This document shows, piece by piece, positions 1 through 4,697 of a stretch of DNA of 21,563 nucleotides (the stretch's first letter is position 1; every line of letters begins with the position of its first letter). A model generated the notes under the pieces. The model had not been told where the DNA came from and ran no database searches. It saw nothing but the letters and a program-made list of their open reading frames with translations. The translations under genes and the position numbers were made by a program. Origin of the DNA: Clostridia bacterium (GTDB lineage Bacteria > Bacillota > Clostridia > Christensenellales > CAG-138); assembly GCA_016296415.1 (NCBI GenBank), contig JAEDJH010000022.1, positions 1-21,563 of the forward strand, read 5' to 3'.

Positions 1-156
1 AATGAGGGCACGGCGCATCAGCTTGACAGGGTGCTTACCGCCAACGGAATACGGAAAACGGTGGGGATAGGCACGGCTGAGTTTTACACGAGCGGCGATT
101 ATTCCGAATGCAGGCGGATTTTTGATATGCTGATGGCAAAGACCGAAAGGCGGTAG
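1..156 (+). CDS. murI: C-terminal end of probable glutamate racemase (partial)
   Basis: This is an open frame running in from the left edge and ending in TAG, encoding 51 residues. The stretch with EGTAHQL followed about 20 residues later by EFYTSGD resembles the C-terminal end of glutamate racemases, where an E-T-A helix is followed by a F-(Y/F)-T-(S/T)-G-D strand. Glutamate racemase makes D-glutamate for peptidoglycan in the cytoplasm. The stop lies 10 bases before the aroQ start, so the two are very likely co-transcribed. Only the tail is visible and no catalytic cysteine can be seen, so the family call is tentative. Confidence 0.5.
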   Translation, partial: NEGTAHQLDRVLTANGIRKTVGIGTAEFYTSGDYSECRRIFDMLMAKTERR

Positions 157-166
157 GGAGGGCAAA

Positions 167-616
167 ATGAGAATACTCGTGCTTAACGGTCCCAATTTAA
201 ACCTGCTCGGCAAGAGAGAGCCGGAAGTTTACGGAAAAACCACGCTTGACGAGGTGGAAAGCCTGCTGGAAAGCAGGGCGGATGAGCTTGGCGTCGAGCT
301 TGAATTCGAGCAGACCAATCACGAGGGGGTAATAATCGATCTTCTCCACGAAGCGATGGACGATTTTGACGGCGTGATACTCAATGCCGGCGCATACACC
401 CATTATTCATACGCAATACGTGATGCGATAGCGGCGATCGACATACCCGTGGTTGAGATGCACATATCGGACATAAGCCGCCGCGAGGAGTTTCGGCGCA
501 TATCCGTCCTCAGCGACGTGTGCATACACATGGTTTCGGGAGAGGGCGTGTCGGGCTACGTAACCGCACTTGATTATTTATATTGCGCCCTGAAGGGCGA
601 AGGGGAGACGGAATGA
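167..616 (+). CDS. aroQ: 3-dehydroquinate dehydratase, type II
   Basis: This cytoplasmic shikimate-pathway enzyme converts 3-dehydroquinate to 3-dehydroshikimate. The 149-residue length is normal for the small type II (dodecameric) family. The N-terminal LNGPNLNLLGKREPEVYG block (residues 6-23) carries the expected Arg17 and catalytic Tyr22. NHEG is at 51-54, the conserved Asn of LNAGAY at 73, and the catalytic His at 99 in VEMHISDISRREEFR. The GYVTALDYL segment near the C-terminus is also typical. The start is supported by a GGGAGG just upstream. The gene overlaps the next one by an ATGA junction, implying translational coupling. I see nothing unusual in it. Confidence 0.96.
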   Translation: MRILVLNGPNLNLLGKREPEVYGKTTLDEVESLLESRADELGVELEFEQTNHEGVIIDLLHEAMDDFDGVILNAGAYTHYSYAIRDAIAAIDIPVVEMHISDISRREEFRRISVLSDVCIHMVSGEGVSGYVTALDYLYCALKGEGETE

Positions 617-1386
617 AAAGGGTTCTCGGGTGCATAAGGCGTGCTGATGAACGCTTTAATATGATAAATGACGGCGACAAAATCTGCGTAGGCGTTTCGG
701 GCGGCAAGGACAGCCTGCTGCTGCTGTACGGACTGAAGCTGTACCAAAGGTTTTGCCGGCGAAGCTATGACGTTTGCGGCGTGATGCTCGATCTGGGGCT
801 TGTGGAGCAAGACTATGACCGGCTTTACGGTTTTGCCGAGAAAATAGGCGTTCCGCTTGATATAGTCAAGACCGATATAGGCGACGTGGTGTTCAACATC
901 CGTGAGGAAACCAATCCCTGCGCCATGTGTGCAAAGCTTCGCAGGGGCGCACTTAACAACGCCGCAAAGGAGCGGGGCTGCAATCTTGTTGCGCTGGGGC
1001 ATAATCGGGAGGACGTCCTTGAAACGTTCTTTCTGAGCCTGTTTTTTGAAAGCAGGCTGAATACCTTCGGGCCTGTGACCTACATGAGCAAAAAGGATGT
1101 CACGCTGATACGGCCGCTGGTGTTTTTGCCGGAGAAGTATGCCATATCCGTGGCAAAGCACCTTGAGCTGCCCGTTCAGAAGCCAAACTGTCCCGTGGCG
1201 GGCTCGACCAAGCGTGAGGATATGAAAAAGCTGATCGAGTCGTTTCACAGTATAGTGCCGGATGCGGAAACACGCATGATGAACGCCATCGCCGACAGCC
1301 ATAAGTACAATCTCTGGCACAATCTGAAGCTGCCGCCCGACAGAAAAATTACGCCTTGCGGTGAGTGTGAACAATCTGAGGAATAA
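613..1386 (+). CDS. ttcA: TtcA-type tRNA 2-thiocytidine biosynthesis protein
   Basis: This is an ATP-pyrophosphatase of the TtcA/TtuA superfamily, which adenylates and thiolates a tRNA base; for TtcA this is cytidine 32. In the 257-residue protein the PP-loop SGGKDS is at 29-34. The CxxC pair is Cys103/Cys106 (NPCAMC) and a third cysteine, Cys193 (PNCP), completes the set that holds the Fe-S cluster in TtcA. LGHNREDVLETF at 128-139 is typical. A further CGEC sits at the extreme C-terminus (249-252). The ATG at 613 overlaps the aroQ stop and follows a GGGGAGA; an in-frame ATG at 583 lies inside aroQ and is less likely. TtcA subgroup versus a related tRNA thiolase is uncertain, the superfamily is not. 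Confidence 0.86.
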   Translation: MKRVLGCIRRADERFNMINDGDKICVGVSGGKDSLLLLYGLKLYQRFCRRSYDVCGVMLDLGLVEQDYDRLYGFAEKIGVPLDIVKTDIGDVVFNIREETNPCAMCAKLRRGALNNAAKERGCNLVALGHNREDVLETFFLSLFFESRLNTFGPVTYMSKKDVTLIRPLVFLPEKYAISVAKHLELPVQKPNCPVAGSTKREDMKKLIESFHSIVPDAETRMMNAIADSHKYNLWHNLKLPPDRKITPCGECEQSEE

Positions 1387-1395
1387 AAACAAAGA

Positions 1396-1426
1396 AATAC
1401 CGGCGGAGCTTTTCTCTGCCGGTATT
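1396..1426. terminator. Shared terminator between convergent ttcA and rplA
   Basis: A 13-pair stem (arms 1396-1408 and 1414-1426, one G-U) encloses a 5-base loop. On the minus strand it is followed by a T-rich tract, making it a good intrinsic terminator for the rpmG-to-rplA operon. On the plus strand only CTTTC follows, so termination of the aroQ-ttcA unit is probably weaker. Confidence 0.85.
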
Positions 1427-1442
1427 CTTTCGCCCTGCCGCA

Positions 1443-1479
1443 GCAGGTGATGCCGTAGCAGGTGATGCCGTGGCAGGTG
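1443..1479. repeat. 15-bp tandem repeat, about 2.5 copies
   Basis: The unit GCAGGTGATGCCGT(A/G) occurs at 1443-1457 and 1458-1472, followed by a partial third copy at 1473-1479. It lies in the non-coding gap between the shared terminator and the rplA stop, so it would be transcribed as the 3' untranslated end of the ribosomal-protein operon. It is probably a slippage-derived short tandem repeat. I see no function for it. Confidence 0.8.
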
Positions 1480-1500
1480 CGTTGTTGGAGTTGCGAGCAA

Positions 1501-2190
1501 TTAGAACTTCAGTCCGTTGAACTTGACACCGGGGCCCATGGTAGTTGCAATTACCAGGCTCTTGATGTAAGTACCCTTTGCTGCTGCGGGCTTAGCCTTG
1601 ATTATAGCATCCATAAGGGTGGAAAGGTTTTCGTTGAGCTTCTCAACGCCGAATGAAACCTTACCTATCGGAACGTGAACGATAGCGGTCTTGTCGACAC
1701 GGTATTCGACTTTACCTGCTTTAATGTCTGCGATCGCCTTTGCGATATCGAACGTAACGGTGCCGCTCTTGGGGTTAGGCATCAAGCCCTTCGGACCAAG
1801 AACACGACCGATGCGGCCGACGGTACCCATCATGTCGGGGGTGGCTACGCAAACGTCGAATCCAAACCAGTTTTCGGTCTGGATCTTCTTTACCAAATCA
1901 TCATCACCGACGAAATCTGCGCCTGCATCCAGAGCTTCCTTAGCTTTGTCGCCCTTTGCAAAGACGAGAACGCGGACGGTTTTACCGGTTCCGTTGGGGA
2001 GAACTACGGCGCCACGGACCTGCTGGTCTGCGTGACGGGGGTCAACACCGAGACGGATGTGAGCCTCGACGGTCTCGTCGAACTTTGCCTTTGCGGTGGC
2101 AAGAACGGTTTCAAGACCTTCTGCGGGATCGTACAGCTTCTGGCGGTCATAAACTTTGACGCTCTCTAAATATCTTTTACCATGCTTCAT
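1501..2190 (-). CDS. rplA: 50S ribosomal protein L1
   Basis: L1 forms the mobile L1 stalk of the large subunit and, in many bacteria, represses its own mRNA. The 229-residue length is standard. The N-terminal KHGKRYLES segment, the DPRHADQQVRGAVVLPNGTGK block (about 50-70), GPKGLMPNPKSGTV (about 133-146) and the C-terminal GPGVKFN are all family signatures. GGAGG at 2199-2203 supports the start. It lies 17 bases downstream of rplK. It is the last gene of its operon here, with a terminator about 75 bases downstream, whereas rplJ and rplL commonly follow it in other bacteria. Confidence 0.97.
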   Translation of the reverse strand: MKHGKRYLESVKVYDRQKLYDPAEGLETVLATAKAKFDETVEAHIRLGVDPRHADQQVRGAVVLPNGTGKTVRVLVFAKGDKAKEALDAGADFVGDDDLVKKIQTENWFGFDVCVATPDMMGTVGRIGRVLGPKGLMPNPKSGTVTFDIAKAIADIKAGKVEYRVDKTAIVHVPIGKVSFGVEKLNENLSTLMDAIIKAKPAAAKGTYIKSLVIATTMGPGVKFNGLKF

Positions 2191-2207
2191 AATTATAACC
2201 TCCAGCC

Positions 2208-2633
2208 TTAATCTACTACTACAACGCCCATGCTGCGAGCCGTGCCTGCTACCATGCTCATGGCTGCTTCGACGGATGCTGCGTTAAGGTCGGGCATCTT
2301 GAGCTCGGCAATTTCCCTTACCTGAGCCATGGTGATGTTTGCAACCTTTTCTTTGTTGGGACGTCCGGATGCGCTCTCGAGACCGCAAGCCTTCTTGATA
2401 AGAACCGCTGCGGGGGGAGTCTTGGTGATAAAGGTGAACGTACGGTCCTGATAGACGGTGATGACTACCGGGATGATGAGACCGGCCTGCTTAGCCGTTT
2501 TCTCGTTGAACTCTTTGCAGAAGCCCATGATGTTTACGCCGTGCTGGCCCAGTGCGGGACCTACAGGCGGTGCGGGCGTTGCCTTACCGGCAGGGATCTG
2601 AAGCTTAACAAAGCCTGTAATCTTTTTCGCCAT
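2208..2633 (-). CDS. rplK: 50S ribosomal protein L11
   Basis: L11 binds the GTPase-associated region of 23S rRNA. The protein has 141 residues, the normal length. The N-terminal domain has the proline-rich PAGKATPAPPVGPALGQHG stretch with the MGFCKEFN segment after it, and the C-terminal rRNA-binding domain contains KTPPAAVLIKKA and the MSMVAGTARSMGV end. A strong AGGAGG lies upstream. The gene is preceded by a structured leader that matches the L1 target site, so L1 probably controls translation of rplK and, by coupling, rplA. Confidence 0.97.
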   Translation of the reverse strand: MAKKITGFVKLQIPAGKATPAPPVGPALGQHGVNIMGFCKEFNEKTAKQAGLIIPVVITVYQDRTFTFITKTPPAAVLIKKACGLESASGRPNKEKVANITMAQVREIAELKMPDLNAASVEAAMSMVAGTARSMGVVVVD

Positions 2634-2657
2634 TGTGAAAAATCCTCCTAATATAAT

Positions 2658-2700
2658 GTGGTTCGAGCGGCATGAGCCCTCGTTTGGGAATGCCTCCCAC
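2658..2700 (-). promoter_or_regulatory. Ribosomal protein L1 binding leader in front of rplK
   Basis: Read on the minus strand, this RNA has GUGGGAGGCAU, a short CCC/GGG hairpin, then AUGCCGCUCGAACCAC. GUGG pairs with CCAC and GGCAU with AUGCC, leaving GA opposite GCUCGAA as an asymmetric internal loop. From memory of E. coli 23S rRNA helix 77, the L1 site there has GUGGGAGGC on one strand and GCC...UUGAA...CCAC on the other, so the mRNA mimics the rRNA target closely. It sits 11 bases upstream of the rplK Shine-Dalgarno, as expected for L1 feedback control. The match is by eye. Confidence 0.82.
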
Positions 2701-2704
2701 TATG

Positions 2705-2723
2705 AACCTGCACAAGGCAGATT
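2705..2723 (-). other. Hairpin in the nusG-rplK gap
   Basis: AAUCUGC and GCAGGUU (minus strand) form a 7-pair stem, one pair being U-G, with a CUUGU loop immediately upstream of the L1 site. No U-run follows, so it is not a terminator. It may help fold or insulate the L1 leader. Confidence 0.5.
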
Positions 2724-2751
2724 GCATACGATGGGGGAGAGTGCTTTAAAA

Positions 2752-3336
2752 TCAGATTTTTCTGATTTCCACGAAATCAAGCTCTACGGGTGTGTTGCGC
2801 CCGAACATTTCTACAACGAGCTTGACCTTCTGTCTTTCCGTATCCACGGCGGTGACAGTACCGATAAAGTTTTCCAATGGGCCCATTACGACCTGAACAC
2901 TTTCGCCGACCTCAATATCGAGTTCGATCGGAATAAGCTCAACGCCCATTGCCGTAACCTCCTCATCGGTGAGGGGGATGGGACGTCTATGGTCGTAGGA
3001 CTGCGAGTCCGCGCCGCCCAGAGGAATGTTTCTTGAGGGTTGACCGACGAAACCGGTAACACCTCTGGTGTTGCGCACGATGTACCACATAAGGTCGTCC
3101 ATGATCATTTTGACCATAACGTAGCCCGGGAACCGTTTACGCTGATAAACTTTCTTTTTGCCGTCCTTTATCTCCGTAACTTCTTCGGTCGGAAACTTTA
3201 CTTCAAGTATCTTGTCCTGGAGACCTCTGTTTTCGATGGTCTTTTCAAGATCCTCTTTAACCTTGTTTTCATAGCCCGAATAGGTATGTATCACATACCA
3301 TCTTGCTACATTGGTGTCTTCCGTATAGTTCTCCAT
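2752..3336 (-). CDS. nusG: Transcription elongation/termination factor NusG
   Basis: NusG binds RNA polymerase, and links it to Rho or the ribosome. The 194 residues contain an N-terminal NGN domain starting at WYVIHTYSGYENKV (13-26), with KRFPGYVMVKM (67-77) and the TRGVTGFVG strand, and a C-terminal KOW domain around GESVQVVMGPLENFIGTV (about 143-160). The order rpmG-secE-nusG-rplK-rplA is the standard bacterial arrangement. A GGAG-type site precedes the ATG. The linker between domains, rich in charged residues, is somewhat long but within the usual range for Firmicutes. Confidence 0.96.
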   Translation of the reverse strand: MENYTEDTNVARWYVIHTYSGYENKVKEDLEKTIENRGLQDKILEVKFPTEEVTEIKDGKKKVYQRKRFPGYVMVKMIMDDLMWYIVRNTRGVTGFVGQPSRNIPLGGADSQSYDHRRPIPLTDEEVTAMGVELIPIELDIEVGESVQVVMGPLENFIGTVTAVDTERQKVKLVVEMFGRNTPVELDFVEIRKI

Positions 3337-3357
3337 GACTTACTCCTTAAAATACGT

Positions 3358-3696
3358 TTACTCGCCTTCGCCGTCATCGGCGGACTCCTGGTTTTCGGCG
3401 GGCGCCTCGGTGGGGTTCGTCGATTCAACCGGAGCTTCGGTTGCCTGAGGTTCAATGTTGTTCATGGCAGTGTAGCCTACATTGAGCGCTGCATCGAGCA
3501 ATCCGATGATTATTGCAAAGAAAGCAACGAATGCAATAACCGTAAGAGTGTAAGAGATAAGCTCTTTCTTGGTGGGCCAGGAAAGCTTTTTCGTCTCACC
3601 GAACGCTTCCTTGAAGAAACGGCCGATTCTGCTGAAGATCGAAGGCTTTCCGGTCTTTGCTGTCTTGTTGGTTTTTGTCGTCTTGGCGCTGTCCAT
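3358..3696 (-). CDS. secE: Preprotein translocase subunit SecE with acidic C-terminal tail
   Basis: SecE clamps the SecY channel in the cytoplasmic membrane. From the ATG at 3696 (GGGAGA upstream, overlapping the rpmG stop) the product is 112 residues; an in-frame ATG at 3771 lies inside rpmG and is rejected. A basic, Lys/Thr-rich N-terminus leads to the amphipathic helix and the signature KKLSWPTKKELISY (36-49), then one membrane helix at about 50-70. Unusually, 34 residues follow (79-112) rich in Glu, Pro, Ala and Thr with ten acidic and no basic residues. Bacterial SecE normally ends soon after this helix, and the standard topology would place the tail outside the cell. Confidence 0.92.
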   Translation of the reverse strand: MDSAKTTKTNKTAKTGKPSIFSRIGRFFKEAFGETKKLSWPTKKELISYTLTVIAFVAFFAIIIGLLDAALNVGYTAMNNIEPQATEAPVESTNPTEAPAENQESADDGEGE

Positions 3697-3709
3697 CTTC
3701 AGTTCTCCC

Positions 3710-3859
3710 TTACTTGGATTCTCTGTGGATGGTGTGCTTGCGACAGAAGCGGCAGTACTTGCTGAACTCAAGCCTGTCGGGGTCGTTCTTTTTGTTCTTG
3801 AACGTGTTGTAGTTTCTTTGCTTGCATTCGGTGCAAGCCAAGGTGATTTTTACTCGCAT
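3710..3859 (-). CDS. rpmG: 50S ribosomal protein L33, zinc-binding type
   Basis: A 49-residue ribosomal protein. Cys9/Cys12 (CTEC) and Cys36/Cys39 (CRFC) form the four-cysteine zinc site of the C+ form of L33, the version typically made under zinc-replete conditions. NTFKNKKNDPDRLEFSKYC is characteristic. The start at 3859 follows a GGGAGG; a longer frame from 3892 would add 11 residues with no family resemblance. It is the first gene of the secE-nusG-rplK-rplA operon. Confidence 0.95.
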   Translation of the reverse strand: MRVKITLACTECKQRNYNTFKNKKNDPDRLEFSKYCRFCRKHTIHRESK

Positions 3860-3921
3860 TTTTCCTCCCTCTTTCTTTCTGTCGGGCGACACGGCAAAAG
3901 TCGCTCGGCGTACTCAAATAA

Positions 3922-3937
3922 ACCCCCTCTTGGGGGT
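3922..3937 (-). promoter_or_regulatory. GC-rich hairpin at the 5' end of the rpmG operon transcript
   Basis: ACCCCC and GGGGGU pair around an AAGA loop directly at the predicted transcript start, followed by UUUAUUUG. It could protect the 5' end of the mRNA or act as a weak early terminator. The rest of the roughly 80-base leader (3860-3921) holds a weaker stem built on GCGAC/GUCGC and the rpmG ribosome binding site. Confidence 0.55.
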
Positions 3938-3944
3938 ACGCTAT

Positions 3945-3973
3945 AATTTAACATAAATAATAATGCCTGTCAA
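3945..3973 (-). promoter_or_regulatory. Sigma-A type promoter of the rpmG-secE-nusG-rplK-rplA operon
   Basis: A perfect -35 TTGACA (3968-3973) and a -10 TAAATT (3945-3950) are separated by exactly 17 bases on the minus strand. The predicted start is near 3938. No other gene lies between this site and rpmG. Confidence 0.8.
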
Positions 3974-3986
3974 CAGATTTTTTTGC

Positions 3987-4015
3987 GTGACATCAATAAA
4001 AAATCGCTGTATAAT
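3987..4015 (+). promoter_or_regulatory. Upstream promoter candidate for rpsO (P1)
   Basis: GTGACA (3987-3992), 17-base spacer and a perfect TATAAT (4010-4015). It lies back to back with the rpmG promoter and would give rpsO a leader of about 175 bases. Confidence 0.55.
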
Positions 4016-4035
4016 CATTATCGGGCGAAAATGTG

Positions 4036-4057
4036 CGGGCGTATAACGGGCGTATAA
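4036..4057. repeat. 11-bp perfect tandem repeat between the two rpsO promoters
   Basis: CGGGCGTATAA occurs twice, head to tail, at 4036-4046 and 4047-4057, and the core CGGGCG also occurs at 4022-4027. The spacing of one helical turn places the copies on the same DNA face, which would suit an operator, but no regulator can be named. Confidence 0.6.
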
Positions 4058-4078
4058 AAAATATAGTAAAATTGCCTA

Positions 4079-4107
4079 TTTACAATCAAAAATGCACATG
4101 GTATAAT
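4079..4107 (+). promoter_or_regulatory. Proximal promoter of rpsO (P2)
   Basis: TTTACA (4079-4084), a 17-base spacer and a perfect TATAAT (4102-4107). The predicted start near 4114 leaves a leader of about 80 bases in front of rpsO. Confidence 0.75.
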
Positions 4108-4128
4108 CGCTTACGCATGACCCGATGA

Positions 4129-4190
4129 CTATGTTTGTCGTTTCCTCAACGTCATACGCAGCCTTCGGGGATTTAAAAAACAGGAGGAAA
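4129..4190 (+). promoter_or_regulatory. rpsO leader with hairpin loop complementary to the Shine-Dalgarno
   Basis: Bases 4129-4142 and 4148-4161 form a long imperfect stem (three mismatches) with the loop UCCUC at 4143-4147. UUUCCUC at 4141-4147 is perfectly complementary to GAGGAAA at 4184-4190, which is the rpsO ribosome binding site. A loop-to-SD pseudoknot is the kind of structure S15 uses to trap ribosomes on its own mRNA in E. coli. A small CC-UUCG-GG hairpin lies between. This is an inference from base pairing only. Confidence 0.5.
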
Positions 4191-4196
4191 ATAAAA

Positions 4197-4460
4197 ATGA
4201 ACAAAGAATTCAAGACCGACATCATTGCCGAGTACAAAACTCACGAAGGCGACACCGGCTCTCCCGAGGTGCAGATCGCTCTGCTTACCCACAGGATCAA
4301 CCATCTTACCGAGCACCTCAAGCTCTACAAGAAGGACAATCATTCCCGCCGCGGTCTGTATAAGATGATCGGTAAGCGCCGTGGTCTGCTCGACTATCTG
4401 ATGAAGACCGACATCGAGCGCTACAGGGCCATCATCGCAAGGCTCGGCATCAGAAGATAA
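4197..4460 (+). CDS. rpsO: 30S ribosomal protein S15
   Basis: An 87-residue primary 16S rRNA-binding protein of the small-subunit platform. The signature THEGDTGSPEVQIALLTHRI (19-38), followed by HLKLYKKDNHSRRGLYKMIGKRRGLLDYL, is unmistakable. The ATG at 4197 follows AGGAGG with good spacing; an in-frame ATG at 4125 would add 24 unrelated residues from the leader and is rejected. It is transcribed alone, with its own promoters and terminator. The usual neighbour pnp is not here. Confidence 0.97.
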   Translation: MNKEFKTDIIAEYKTHEGDTGSPEVQIALLTHRINHLTEHLKLYKKDNHSRRGLYKMIGKRRGLLDYLMKTDIERYRAIIARLGIRR

Positions 4461-4492
4461 CAGCCAAGCTCAAGAACGTAAACAAATCAAAG

Positions 4493-4531
4493 CAGGCGAT
4501 ACCCGACGGATTCGGGGACTGCCTGTTTTTT
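4493..4531 (+). terminator. rpsO terminator
   Basis: CAGGC (4493-4497) pairs with GCCTG (4521-4525), with an inner CCCGA/TCGGG stem, followed by a run of seven T residues (4525-4531). It is a typical Rho-independent terminator. Confidence 0.88.
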
Positions 4532-4592
4532 ATTTTGCAAAGTAGGGGGCAGGAGTTAAAAATTATCACAGATATATCGTATATATCGAGCG

Positions 4593-4602
4593 GAAAGCTT
4601 TC
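4593..4602. promoter_or_regulatory. Palindrome next to the iorA promoter
   Basis: GAAAGCTTTC is a perfect 10-base palindrome overlapping the position expected for the -35 element. The AT-rich bases just before it contain two copies of ATATATCG. It may be a regulator site, but a palindrome this short can occur by chance. Confidence 0.3.
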
Positions 4603-4627
4603 GTATCGAGCATTCCTGCATTATAAT
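4598..4627 (+). promoter_or_regulatory. iorAB promoter
   Basis: A perfect -10 TATAAT at 4622-4627 is preceded at the right distance only by a poor -35 (TTTCGT or a near neighbour). A weak -35 with a consensus -10 suggests dependence on an activator. The predicted start is near 4634. Confidence 0.55.
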
Positions 4628-4634
4628 AGTAAAG

Positions 4635-4650
4635 GATAAATGGATTTATC
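4635..4650. promoter_or_regulatory. Probable operator just downstream of the iorAB promoter
   Basis: GATAAAT and ATTTATC form a perfect 7-base inverted repeat with a 2-base spacer, beginning immediately after the predicted transcription start. Position and symmetry fit a dimeric repressor site. A 2-base loop is too small for a good RNA hairpin, which favours a DNA-binding role. The regulator is not encoded in this window. Confidence 0.55.
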
Positions 4651-4697
4651 GCAGGGTGTAACCGCTCTGCACAAAAATATCAACGGAGGTAGTAAAA

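Noticed and set aside
1675..2169. A 164-codon plus-strand frame
   Set aside because: It is a shadow of rplA, which is certain on the minus strand.
2635..3036. A 133-codon plus-strand frame starting in the rplK leader
   Set aside because: It runs antisense through the L1 leader and nusG, has no family features, and both of those minus-strand features are well supported.
3040..3765. A 241-codon plus-strand frame
   Set aside because: It lies antisense to nusG and secE and reads as low-plausibility protein; the minus-strand operon explains the region.
3860..4196. Search for a tRNA or other RNA gene in the largest intergenic gap
   Set aside because: No cloverleaf or CCA-like end was seen; the gap is explained by divergent promoters, leaders and the 11-bp repeat.
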